Assembly: GCF_002291145.1 (NCBI RefSeq)
Contig: NZ_NTGE01000126.1
Span: 62,001-126,000, forward strand
Source of the DNA: Streptomyces sp. SA15
GTDB lineage: Bacteria; Actinomycetota; Actinomycetes; Streptomycetales; Streptomycetaceae
Reading direction: 5' to 3'
DNA: 64,000 nucleotides
In this document: positions 9,657-17,456 of the stretch, piece by piece
How positions within the stretch are numbered: position 1 is the first letter of the stretch
How the letters are laid out: each line of letters begins with the position of its first letter
Translations under genes and position numbers: made by a program
Notes under the pieces: generated by a model
Told to the model about the DNA's origin: nothing
The model's database searches: none
The model's input: only the letters and a program-made list of their open reading frames with translations

Positions 9657-9791
9657 GTCCTGTATCTCTCGTCAGAGGAGGGTTAGAGGCAGGTTCTGTG
9701 TTCGGGCCCACCCGCGAGGCGGGCTGTGCGGGGGTTTCCGTCGTCAACGCATCATCACGGAAACCTCTCGATCGGACGAGGATAGGAGGAT

Positions 9792-9806
9792 CGAATACTG
9801 TATGCA
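9792..9806. promoter_or_regulatory. Regulon operator D (pntAB side)
   Basis: CGAATAC-T-GTATGCA, 136 bases upstream of the pntA start. With operator E it forms a long-range inverted repeat: the 16 bases 9795-9810 are the exact reverse complement of 9875-9890. Confidence 0.82.
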
Positions 9807-9878
9807 ATAGCGACCCGAGTCTGCCTGGTCGAGTCGCCGAGGCTGCACCGGCCCTCACGCTGAACCGCTCCCACCTAT

Positions 9879-9893
9879 TGCATACAGTATGGA
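9879..9893. promoter_or_regulatory. Regulon operator E (carbonic anhydrase side)
   Basis: TGCATAC-A-GTATGGA, with its centre 87 bases from the centre of operator D. It ends 20 bases before the preferred start of the carbonic anhydrase gene, a position that would block initiation by RNA polymerase. Confidence 0.82.
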
Positions 9894-9912
9894 CTCTCGC
9901 CATCCTGATCCC

Positions 9913-10536
9913 ATGCAAAACACTCAGACACTCACCGCGGCACAGGCCCTCGACATCCTCCTGACGGGCAATCAGCGCTTCGCAGACGGAGACCCGAAGC
10001 ATCCGAACCAGGACGCCGCGTACCGTGCCACTCTGGTACCCGGTCAGCATCCCTTCGCCGTGGTCTTCGGCTGCTCCGACTCACGACTGGCCGCAGAGAT
10101 CCTCTTCGATCGTGGGCTCGGCGACCTCTTTGTGGTGCGCACCGCCGGCCACGTGCTGGGCCCCGAGGTGCTCGGCAGTATCGAGTACGGCGTGGCCCAA
10201 CTCGGCTGTCCCCTCGTGGTGGTGCTCGGACACGAGGCCTGCGGAGCGGTCCGCGCCGCGCGCGCCACCGTGGAGGAGGGTGTGGCTCCCGCCGGATACG
10301 TGCGCGATGTCGTCGAGCGCGTCACGCCCAGCGTGCTGGCCGCGCGGGCGGTTGGGCTGAGCGAGGAGGCCGACATTGTGAACGAGCACATACGGCACAC
10401 CGTGGACCTGCTGCTGGACCGCTCACCCGAGCTCGTCGGCGGGCGGGCCGCGGTCGTCGGCCTCTCCTACCACCTCGGCGGCGGGCAGGTACGCCTGGTC
10501 ACCAGCCGCGGCCCGGACGACGTCGCCGCCGCCTGA
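9913..10536 (+). CDS. Beta-class carbonic anhydrase
   Basis: Interconverts CO2 and bicarbonate. The 207-residue protein shows the beta-class zinc site: C54 and D56-x-R58 in VFGCSDSRLA, then H107 and C110 in LGHEACGAV. I prefer ATG 9913 to the in-frame ATG at 9889, because the latter lies inside operator E and would add eight residues not typical of the family. No ribosome site precedes 9913, so the message may be leaderless. It is transcribed divergently from pntAB across the paired operators. Formate oxidation releases CO2, so co-control with formate dehydrogenase suggests it supplies bicarbonate to carboxylases or prevents CO2 loss; that is inference. Confidence 0.93.
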   Translation: MQNTQTLTAAQALDILLTGNQRFADGDPKHPNQDAAYRATLVPGQHPFAVVFGCSDSRLAAEILFDRGLGDLFVVRTAGHVLGPEVLGSIEYGVAQLGCPLVVVLGHEACGAVRAARATVEEGVAPAGYVRDVVERVTPSVLAARAVGLSEEADIVNEHIRHTVDLLLDRSPELVGGRAAVVGLSYHLGGGQVRLVTSRGPDDVAAA

Positions 10537-10553
10537 GCCCCTTCGGGCTCCGT

Positions 10554-10610
10554 ACACATGCAGCGCCTCATCTTCCCTTCACCACAGGGGAGATGAGGCG
10601 CTGCATGTGT
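10554..10610. terminator. Bidirectional terminator between carbonic anhydrase and fdsD
   Basis: ACACATGCAGCGCCTCATCT (10554-10573) pairs perfectly with 10591-10610, and four more pairs (one G-U) extend the stem to 24 bp around a 9-base loop. It separates two convergent transcription units. Confidence 0.85.
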
Positions 10611-10618
10611 CGGGCGGG

Positions 10619-10855
10619 TCAGCCGGCCGAGGGCTCCCGCGGCCGCCGCAGTAGCTGAGCGGCGGCGAGGACCACGGGATCCAGGCCGTCCGCCCCGCAG
10701 TCCACCAGCTCCAGCAGCCGACCGCGCATCCGCGGGTCCCAGAACCGGCGGATGTGGGCGGCGATCGCATCGGCGGCGGTGTCGGCGGGGACGTGGCGGA
10801 AGTTGGCGGCGATCTGGTTCGCCATGCGTTGCTCGGGCGGCACGGTGGCGGCCAT
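10619..10855 (-). CDS. fdsD: Formate dehydrogenase delta subunit
   Basis: Small cytoplasmic subunit/assembly factor found at the end of NAD-dependent formate dehydrogenase operons. The 78 residues match FdsD in size and pattern: RMANQIAANFRHVP near the start, an IAAHIRRFWDPRMRGRL core, then a helical tail. It starts one base after the stop of fdsA (TGA-G-ATG), so translation is coupled. It is the last gene before the strong terminator at 10554-10610. Confidence 0.9.
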   Translation of the reverse strand: MAATVPPEQRMANQIAANFRHVPADTAADAIAAHIRRFWDPRMRGRLLELVDCGADGLDPVVLAAAQLLRRPREPSAG

Positions 10856-10856
10856 C

Positions 10857-13676
10857 TCAGTCCACCCCCGCCGCGAGCCGGCCGGTATCCACGGACTCGG
10901 TGGCGTGCCGCCCGAGCGGGTGGGCGAGGCCGACCTGTACGGCGGTCACCTTGTACTCCGGGCAGTTGGTCGCCCAGTCCGAGTTCTCGGTGGTGACCAC
11001 GTTGGCGCCGGTCACCGGGTGATGGAACGTGGTGTAGACGACGCCCGGCGGCATCCGGTCGGACACCCGCGCCCGCAGCGTTGTGCTGCCGACCCGGCTG
11101 GCCAGCGTCACCATGTCGCCGTCGGTGATGCCGCGGTTCTCGGCATCCAGCGGGTGGAGCTCCAGGATGTCCTCGGGATGCCACGCCACGTTGTCCGTAC
11201 GGCGCGTCTGCGCCCCGACGTTGTACTGGCTGAGGATGCGTCCCGTGGTGAGCACCAGCGGGAAGCGCGAGGTGGTGCGCTCGTCCGTCGGCACGTACGA
11301 GGTGACCACGAACTTGCCCTTGCCGCGGACGAACGCGTCGACGTGCATCGTCGGCGTGCCTTCGGGTGCCTGCTCGTTGCACGGCCACTGGACGCTGCCG
11401 AGTTTGTCCAGCACGTCGAAGGAGATACCGGTGAAGGTCGGCGTGACCTGGGCGATCTCGTCCATGATCTGGCTCGGGTGGTCGTAGGACATGGGGTAGC
11501 CCATGGCCGTGGCGATCTCACAGACGATCTGCCACTCGTGCTTGCCCGTCTTCGGCTTCATCACCGCACGCACCCGGTTGACCCGGCGCTCGGCGTTGGT
11601 GAAGGTGCCGTCCTTCTCCAGGAACGACGCCCCGGGCAGGAAGACGTGCGCGAACTTGGCCGTCTCGTTGAGGAACAGGTCCTGCACCACGACCAGGTCC
11701 ATCGCCTCGAGCGCGGCGGTGACGTGCTGGAGGTTCGGATCGGACTGGGCGATGTCCTCGCCGTGCACGAACAGGCCCCGGAACGAACCGTCGATCGCCG
11801 CGTCGAACATGTTGGGGATCCGCAGCCCCGGCTCGGGCAGCAGCGAACGGCCCCACAGCTCCTCGAACACGGTGCGCACCGCGTCGTCGGAGACGTGGCG
11901 GTAGCCGGTGAACTCGTGCGGGAAGGAGCCCATGTCGCAGGAGCCCTGCACGTTGTTCTGGCCGCGCAGCGGGTTGACGCCGACGCCGTCGCGGCCGATG
12001 TTGCCGCACGCCATCGCGAGGTTCGCCATCCCCATGACCATCGTGGAGCCCTGGCTGTGCTCGGTCACTCCCAGGCCGTAGTAGATGGCGCCGTTGGGCG
12101 CCTGCGCGTACAGCCGGGCGGCGGCGCGCAGTTCCTCGGCCGGCACACCGGTGAGGGGCTCGGTGACCTCCGGGCTGTTCTCCGGCAGGGCGACGAACTC
12201 GGCCCACTCGTCGAACCCTTCGCACCGCTCGGCGACGAAGGACCGGTCGACCAGGCCTTCGGTGACCACCACGTGCGCCATGGCGTTGATGACGGCGACG
12301 TTCGTGCTCGGCCTGAGCTGCAGATGGTGTGCGGCCTCGATGTGCGGCGAGCGCACCAGGTCGATGCGGCGCGGGTCGACCACGATCAGCTTCGCGCCTT
12401 CGCGCAGCCGGCGCTTCATCCGCGAGCCGAACACCGGGTGGCCGTCGGTGGGGTTGGCGCCGATCACCATGATGAGGTCGGCCTTCGCCACCGAGCGGAA
12501 GTCCTGGGTGCCGGCCGACTCGCCGAAGGTCTGCTTCAGCCCGTACCCGGTGGGGGAGTGGCAGACGCGGGCGCAGGTGTCGATGTTGTTGTTGCCGAAG
12601 GCCGCACGCACCATCTTCTGGACGACGTAGACCTCTTCGTTGGTGCAGCGCGAGGAGCTGATGGCGCCGATCGAGCTCGGGCCGTACGTGTCCTGGATGG
12701 CGCTCATCTTCCGGGCGACGGTCTGGATGGCCTCGTCCCACTCGACCTCGCGCCACGGGTCCGTGATGTTCTCGCGGACCATGGGCTTCAGGACGCGGTC
12801 GGGGTGGGTCGCGTAGCCGAAGGCGAAGCGGCCCTTGACGCAGGAGTGCCCCTCGTTGGCCCCGCCGTCCTTGTGCGGCACCATCCGGACCAGTTCGTCG
12901 CCGCGCAGCTCGGCCTTGAAGGAGCAGCCGACACCGCAGTACGCGCAGGTCGTGATCACCGAGCGGGACGGCATGCCGAGCTGGACGACCGACCGCTCCT
13001 GCAGCGTCGCCGTCGGGCAGGCCTGCACGCAGGCGCCGCAGGAGACGCACTCGGAGTCCATGAACGACTCGCCCGCGCCGGGGGAGACCTTGGAGTCGAA
13101 GCCGCGGCCCTCGATGGTCAGCGCGAAGGTGCCCTGCACCTCGCCGCAGGCGCGGACGCAGCGGGAACAGACGATGCACTTGGACGGGTTGAAGTCGAAG
13201 TAGGGATTGCTCAGGTCCGGCGCGGCGTCGAGGTGGTTCTCGCCCTCGTAGCCGTAGCGCACCTGGCGCAGCCCGACGACGCCGGACATGTCCTGCAGTT
13301 CGCAGTCGCCGTTGGCCGAGCAGGTGAGGCAGTCCAGCGGATGGTCGGAGATGTACAGCTCCATGACCCCCTGGCGGAGCTTCTCCACCTTGGGCGTCTG
13401 CGTCCGCACCACCATGCCGTCGGCGCACGGGGTGGTGCAGGACGCCGGGGTGCCGCGGCGGCCGTCGATCTCCACCACGCACAGCCGGCAGGATCCGAAC
13501 GGCTCCAGGCTGTCGGTGGCACAGAGTTTGGGTATGTCGATGCCGGCGAGCGCCGCCGCGCGCATCACCGAGGTGCCCTCCGGCACCGTGACGGGCAGTC
13601 CGTCGACCTCGACCGAGACCTTCGCCTCGCCGGGCCGTTCCGGAGTTCCGAAGTCGGGCTCCTTGAGCAGTGTCAT
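10857..13676 (-). CDS. fdsA: NAD-dependent formate dehydrogenase alpha subunit (Mo-bisMGD)
   Basis: Catalytic subunit that oxidises formate to CO2. I set the start at ATG 13676, which overlaps the fdsB stop as ATGA; this gives 939 residues, normal for FdsA. Domains: a NuoG-like [2Fe-2S] domain (C52, C63, C66, C80), a His-Cys3 cluster (H112, C116, C119, C125), two [4Fe-4S] ferredoxin sites (C167-C177 and C210-C220), the [4Fe-4S] site of the molybdopterin domain (C244, C247, C251, C279), then the bis-MGD domain. The molybdenum ligand is C372 in ARVCHSPTGY, a cysteine and not selenocysteine, typical of oxygen-tolerant FDHs. All cluster ligands are present. Part of fdsGBAD. Confidence 0.95.
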   Translation of the reverse strand: MTLLKEPDFGTPERPGEAKVSVEVDGLPVTVPEGTSVMRAAALAGIDIPKLCATDSLEPFGSCRLCVVEIDGRRGTPASCTTPCADGMVVRTQTPKVEKLRQGVMELYISDHPLDCLTCSANGDCELQDMSGVVGLRQVRYGYEGENHLDAAPDLSNPYFDFNPSKCIVCSRCVRACGEVQGTFALTIEGRGFDSKVSPGAGESFMDSECVSCGACVQACPTATLQERSVVQLGMPSRSVITTCAYCGVGCSFKAELRGDELVRMVPHKDGGANEGHSCVKGRFAFGYATHPDRVLKPMVRENITDPWREVEWDEAIQTVARKMSAIQDTYGPSSIGAISSSRCTNEEVYVVQKMVRAAFGNNNIDTCARVCHSPTGYGLKQTFGESAGTQDFRSVAKADLIMVIGANPTDGHPVFGSRMKRRLREGAKLIVVDPRRIDLVRSPHIEAAHHLQLRPSTNVAVINAMAHVVVTEGLVDRSFVAERCEGFDEWAEFVALPENSPEVTEPLTGVPAEELRAAARLYAQAPNGAIYYGLGVTEHSQGSTMVMGMANLAMACGNIGRDGVGVNPLRGQNNVQGSCDMGSFPHEFTGYRHVSDDAVRTVFEELWGRSLLPEPGLRIPNMFDAAIDGSFRGLFVHGEDIAQSDPNLQHVTAALEAMDLVVVQDLFLNETAKFAHVFLPGASFLEKDGTFTNAERRVNRVRAVMKPKTGKHEWQIVCEIATAMGYPMSYDHPSQIMDEIAQVTPTFTGISFDVLDKLGSVQWPCNEQAPEGTPTMHVDAFVRGKGKFVVTSYVPTDERTTSRFPLVLTTGRILSQYNVGAQTRRTDNVAWHPEDILELHPLDAENRGITDGDMVTLASRVGSTTLRARVSDRMPPGVVYTTFHHPVTGANVVTTENSDWATNCPEYKVTAVQVGLAHPLGRHATESVDTGRLAAGVD

Positions 13677-15241
13677 GCCGTGCCCTCCCCCCTTGCGAGG
13701 AAGTCGTCGGAGAAGTGTGTGATGGCGCTGCGCACCGGCATCGGGGTCAACCCGCCCATGGCGCACAGCGATCCGTCGGTCATCAGCTCGCAGAGATCTT
13801 CGAGCAGGGCGAGGTTGTCGTCGCGGTCCTCACCGGCCACGATCCGGTCGATCACCTCGACGCCCCGTACCGAACCGACGCGGCAGGGCGTGCACTTGCC
13901 GCAGGACTCCTCGGCGCAGAACTCCATCGCGAAGCGGGCCTGTGCGGCCATGTCCACGGTGTCGTCGAAGACCACGATGCCGCCGTGGCCGAGCATCGCG
14001 TCGGCCGCGGCGAAGGCCTCGTACTCCATGGGCAGATCGAAATTCGACGTCGGCAGGTAGGCGCCCAGCGGTCCGCCGACCTGCACGGTGCGCACCGGGC
14101 GCCCGGTGAGCGTGCCGCCGCCGTAGTCCTCGACCAGTTCGCGCAGGGTGACACCGAACGCGGTCTCCACGATGCCGCCGCGCGCGATGTTGCCGCCGAG
14201 CTGGAAGACCTGGGTGCCGCGCGACCGTTCCACGCCGAGTTCCTGGTACGCCTTCGCGCCGTCCGCGAGGATCACCGGCACGGTGGCGAGGGTGAGGACG
14301 TTGTTGACCACCGTCGGCTTGCCGAACAGCCCCTCGATCGCGGGGATGGGCGGCTTGGCACGGACCATGCCGCGCTTGCCCTCCAGGCTCTCCAGCATGG
14401 AGGTCTCCTCACCGCAGATGTACGCGCCCGCGCCGACGCGGACGTGCAGGTCGAAGGTGAGGTCGGAGCCGAGGATGCGTTCCCCGAGCCAGTTCTTCTC
14501 GCGTGCGATCCCGATCGCCGCGCGCATCGTGGCCACCGCGTCGGGGTATTCCGACCGGATGTAGATGTAGCCCTCGCGCGCGCCGACCGCGTGGGCGGCG
14601 ATCGTCATGCCCTCGATGAGCATGAACGGGTCGCCCTCCATGACCATGCGGTCCGCGAAGGTGCCGCTGTCGCCCTCGTCGGCGTTGCAGCAGACGAACT
14701 TCAGCTCGTCGGCGCAGCCAAGGACGGTCTTCCACTTGATGCCGGCCGGGAATCCCGCCCCGCCCCGGCCGCGCAGGCCGGACTCGGTGACCTCGGTGAC
14801 CACGTCGGCGGGCGGGAGCTCAAGGGCCTTGCGCAGGCCGGCGAGGCCGCCGTGCCGCTCGTAGTCCTCGGGGGAGAGCGGGTCCGTGATCCCGACTCTG
14901 GCGAACGTGACCCGTGACTGGCGGGCCAGCCAGGGGAGTTCGTCCACGACACCGAGCCGCAGCGGGTGGTCCGCCCCGTCCAGGAGGCCGGCGTCCACGA
15001 GGCCCGCCACGTCCGAGGGCGCCACCGGCCCGTAGCCGATCCGTCCCTCGGGCGTGACCACCTCGACCAGTGGCTCCAGCCAGAGCATCCCGCGCGACCC
15101 GTTGCGCACCAGCTCGACCGGTCGGCCCTGAACGGCCGCCGCCGTCCGGATCGCGTTCGCCACCGCGTCCGCGCCGACCGACCGCGCCGCCGAATCGCGG
15201 GGCACGTACACCGTCACCGGGGAGTTCGAAACCTGAGTCAC
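13673..15241 (-). CDS. fdsB: NAD-dependent formate dehydrogenase beta subunit
   Basis: Diaphorase subunit that passes electrons from the alpha subunit to NAD+. The 522 residues combine an N-terminal thioredoxin-like stretch and a NuoF-like module. The FMN/NADH loop is GLRGRGGAGFPAGIKWK, followed by CNADEGDSGTFADR and ICGEETSMLESLEGKRG. The C-terminal [4Fe-4S] motif is ESCGKCTPCRVG. It starts at GTG 15241, overlapping the fdsG stop by GTGA, and its own stop overlaps fdsA. This tight packing implies a single message and fixed stoichiometry. Confidence 0.95.
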   Translation of the reverse strand: MTQVSNSPVTVYVPRDSAARSVGADAVANAIRTAAAVQGRPVELVRNGSRGMLWLEPLVEVVTPEGRIGYGPVAPSDVAGLVDAGLLDGADHPLRLGVVDELPWLARQSRVTFARVGITDPLSPEDYERHGGLAGLRKALELPPADVVTEVTESGLRGRGGAGFPAGIKWKTVLGCADELKFVCCNADEGDSGTFADRMVMEGDPFMLIEGMTIAAHAVGAREGYIYIRSEYPDAVATMRAAIGIAREKNWLGERILGSDLTFDLHVRVGAGAYICGEETSMLESLEGKRGMVRAKPPIPAIEGLFGKPTVVNNVLTLATVPVILADGAKAYQELGVERSRGTQVFQLGGNIARGGIVETAFGVTLRELVEDYGGGTLTGRPVRTVQVGGPLGAYLPTSNFDLPMEYEAFAAADAMLGHGGIVVFDDTVDMAAQARFAMEFCAEESCGKCTPCRVGSVRGVEVIDRIVAGEDRDDNLALLEDLCELMTDGSLCAMGGLTPMPVRSAITHFSDDFLARGEGTA

Positions 15242-15720
15242 GATGAGACCGCCTCGTCCAGTACCGAGCGCAGGCGATCCGCGCTCATGCGTCCGAGCAC
15301 TTCGCCGTTCACCTCGACGGACGGCGCCAACGCGCAGTTGCCGAGGCAGAAGACCTGTTCCACGGTGACCGAACCGTCGGCGCGCGTCTCCCCCAGGGAG
15401 ACGCCCGTCCGGTCACGGGCACAGGTCACCAGGGCGTCCGCGCCGAGGGCCTGACAGGCTTCGGCACGGCAGATGCGAACGGTCGTACGGCCGGCCGGCT
15501 CGCTGCGGAAGTCGTGGTAGAAGGACACCACGCCGTGCACGTCCGCCCGGGACACGTTGAGTTCGTGGGCAAGCAGCGCAATGGCCTCTTGCGGCACGTA
15601 GCCGAGTTCCGCCTGGATGGCGTGCAATATCGGAAGCAGCGAGCCGCGTTGCCCACGGTGGGCGGCCACAATCGCATTGATGGCGGCCTCCGTCGTCACG
15701 TCCCTGACGCTCGTCGTCAT
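15238..15720 (-). CDS. fdsG: NAD-dependent formate dehydrogenase gamma subunit
   Basis: NuoE-like thioredoxin-fold subunit with one [2Fe-2S] cluster, ligands C84, C89, C125 and C129 (ICRAEACQALG and FCLGNCALAP). I chose ATG 15720, giving 160 residues, because GGAGGAA lies a few bases upstream; the open frame extends further but the added residues are not conserved. First gene of fdsGBAD. Operator F begins 136 bases before the start, the same distance as operator D to pntA, suggesting matching promoter architecture. Confidence 0.94.
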   Translation of the reverse strand: MTTSVRDVTTEAAINAIVAAHRGQRGSLLPILHAIQAELGYVPQEAIALLAHELNVSRADVHGVVSFYHDFRSEPAGRTTVRICRAEACQALGADALVTCARDRTGVSLGETRADGSVTVEQVFCLGNCALAPSVEVNGEVLGRMSADRLRSVLDEAVSS

Positions 15721-15855
15721 GGTTCCTCCGCCTGACCGTCGCGCATGTATGAATCCCTTGACTGACCGGATGGATCCCGGGGGTGATGATCGACGGGCCT
15801 GGCCTTGACCGACCTGCTCGTCCGACATGTGCGCCCCAGCGATTGGTCCACACGT

Positions 15856-15870
15856 CGAATACTGTATGCA
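15856..15870. promoter_or_regulatory. Regulon operator F (fdsGBAD)
   Basis: CGAATAC-T-GTATGCA, identical to operator D over these 15 bases and the preceding T, 136 bases upstream of fdsG. It also sits 40 bases beyond the 3' end of the minus-strand acyl-CoA dehydrogenase. Confidence 0.84.
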
Positions 15871-15909
15871 GCCTTCAATATCCGCGTCCACCGCTGGGAA
15901 CGTCGGATG

Positions 15910-16665
15910 TCAGGCGAGTGCCTCGGCGCTGACCGGCTCGGCGGCCGCCGAGCCGGTGGCCGGCAGTGCGGCCAGCCACTCGAGAACGGTGCCCAGTACG
16001 TGATCGCGCCTGCCGCCCTCCTGCCCGAGCCGCGCGCTCGCCGGGACCAGCACGGGGTCGGCGCAGACGGTGGACGCGCCACTGCCGCGCGGGCCCGCGC
16101 CGTTGGGCCGCGTCGGCACGAACAGACCTGGTGCGTCCGCTGGGACCAGCCAGAGGGCCGGCCTGCCGCTTCCGTCGACCGGCAGGGAGGACCAAATGTA
16201 GCTGTCGGCCTCGCCCGCCCCGACGACATCGCGTTTCCGGGCGCGGAGTGCCACCACATCGCCGGTACGCGTCGCCGTCGAACCCGCCGGCGGAGCCGCG
16301 CCGCCCGGTCCGCCGCCGTCGCCGACGTCAACCAGAGCGAGGGTGCTGAGGTGATGGCCGTCGGCGACCCTCCGGCGCAGCCAAGGGGTGCCGTATGCCT
16401 CGATGCAGGCAACCGCGGCGTAGTGAGAGCGGAGAACAGCGCCAGTGGCCGGGCAGACGCGAGACACCTCGGTCACGACCTCGGCCGCCTCGACGAGTCC
16501 GAGGCCGCCGCCGCCGAGGTAGGCGGAGACGGTGAGTCCGAGCAGTCCTGCCTCCGCGAGGGCGGCCACTGAGGTGCGGGGAAACCTCTCGCTTGCGCTG
16601 GTCTGCTCGGCGGAGGGCTCGATGGTGCTGCTCAAGACATAGGAGAGAGCGGAGCGGTACGACAT
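15910..16665 (-). CDS. Acyl-CoA dehydrogenase family protein, C-terminally short
   Basis: 251 residues showing only the N-terminal helical and middle beta domains of an acyl-CoA dehydrogenase: LAEAGLLGLTVSAYLGGGGL, then a segment starting AAEVVTEVSRVCPATGAV, then a degenerate flavin-facing strand region with an Ala/Gly-rich insertion (VDVGDGGGPGGAAPP). Normal family length is about 380; the C-terminal helical domain with the catalytic base is absent. The start ATG 16665 has GGGAG upstream, and operator G lies 57 bases before it, so it belongs to the oxalate/formate regulon. It may be a truncated pseudogene or a repurposed protein. Acyl-CoA dehydrogenase-like genes occur in some oxalate clusters, but I know of no proven role. 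Confidence 0.7.
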   Translation of the reverse strand: MSYRSALSYVLSSTIEPSAEQTSASERFPRTSVAALAEAGLLGLTVSAYLGGGGLGLVEAAEVVTEVSRVCPATGAVLRSHYAAVACIEAYGTPWLRRRVADGHHLSTLALVDVGDGGGPGGAAPPAGSTATRTGDVVALRARKRDVVGAGEADSYIWSSLPVDGSGRPALWLVPADAPGLFVPTRPNGAGPRGSGASTVCADPVLVPASARLGQEGGRRDHVLGTVLEWLAALPATGSAAAEPVSAEALA

Positions 16666-16721
16666 GGAGCGGCTCCCTAGGAGTCCGGGCGAGCGGGGAG
16701 CCTGCCAAGCATCCCCGGGAT

Positions 16722-16736
16722 TGCATACTGTATGCC
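16722..16736. promoter_or_regulatory. Regulon operator G (acyl-CoA dehydrogenase)
   Basis: TGCATAC-T-GTATGCC, preceded by T: the best match to the symmetric consensus TGCATAC-W-GTATGCA, with one terminal mismatch. It is 57 bases from the minus-strand gene start. Confidence 0.83.
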
Positions 16737-16889
16737 ATCCCTCTCGTTGTTGCCACGGGTGCGCATGTCCGCGCTGGCGTCGACGTGACCGGGTCGACTT
16801 CTATGCCAGCCCTTTAGACGTTCTTGTGGAAAACCTCAATTTCCACGGGGGGTCACCGGGATCACGCGAGCGTTAAGGTCCCTAGCCAG

Positions 16890-16904
16890 CGCATACAGTA
16901 TTCA
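16890..16904. promoter_or_regulatory. Regulon operator H (frc remnant and antiporter)
   Basis: CGCATAC-A-GTATTCA, 40 bases before the start of the frc remnant and about 550 bases before the antiporter at 17457. The core is intact even though the first gene is gutted, so the promoter may still serve the antiporter. Confidence 0.8.
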
Positions 16905-16944
16905 GCTCTTTTCCTGCCGTCGCTTTCCGCGACGAACGAGTGAG

Positions 16945-17223
16945 GTGACCCCGGTGACCACCGAGACCGTCACGATTCCGCAGCCAACCCGGCCTCCCAG
17001 GACCCTCGACGGTGTCCGCGTCCTGGACCTGACGCACGTCCAGTCCGGTTCCTCCGCGACCAAGCTGCTCGCGTGGCTCGGTACGGACATCAGCAAGCCG
17101 GAGACATCGGCCGGTGACATCACGCGCAGGCAGCTGCGCCCGCCGGTCGAGGTGACGACCTCACCGCTGCCCGGCGAGCACGACGAAGAGTTGCGCCTGC
17201 TGAAGTCGAACGGCGTGATCTGA
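16945..17223 (+). pseudogene. Formyl-CoA transferase with large internal deletion
   Basis: A 92-codon frame whose first half is an Frc N-terminus (LDGVRVLDLTHVQSGSSATK, LLAWLGTDISKPE, ITRRQLR) and whose end is an Frc C-terminus (LPGEHDEELRLLKSNGVI). Relative to the intact frc at 4375, around 320 codons are missing between the RQLR block and the final LGEH block, including the catalytic aspartate. The frame is closed by the original-looking stop. It cannot be a CoA-transferase. It precedes an intact antiporter, mirroring the frc-antiporter order at 4.4-5.9 kb. Confidence 0.85.
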
Positions 17224-17456
17224 GCATGCTGCGGTGCCGCCGCCACTCGGCGAAAGCGACCCGGCATCCGCCGCTTCCGACACGGCGACGCGGGCCCCCG
17301 CTGCCGCCACCCAACTCCCGATGGCGCGGACCGTCATGACCGGTCCGCATCACAGGTCCGGCTCGGGCGCCGCTGCCCAGGGCCAGACCTCCCCGCACTG
17401 CACACGGAGTACCGACCAGGGGGCGCTGGTGAGTCTCTTGAGCAAGGGGAGATGAC

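Noticed and set aside
5781..9686. A plus-strand open frame of about 1,300 codons opposite pntAB
   Set aside because: It lies antisense to two well-recognised genes, is Arg/His/Gly-rich without domains, and arises from GC-rich third positions; only its first 52 codons carry real homology (antiporter remnant).
9889..9912. ATG 9889 as the carbonic anhydrase start
   Set aside because: It lies inside operator E and adds eight residues outside family homology; ATG 9913 fits the family N-terminus.
10857..13676. Possible selenocysteine formate dehydrogenase
   Set aside because: The molybdenum ligand codon is for Cys (residue 372) and the frame has no internal TGA, so it is the cysteine type.
10752..14060. 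A plus-strand open frame of about 1,100 codons opposite fdsA
   Set aside because: Antisense shadow of a complete fdsA with all cofactor ligands; no domain or plausible start of its own.
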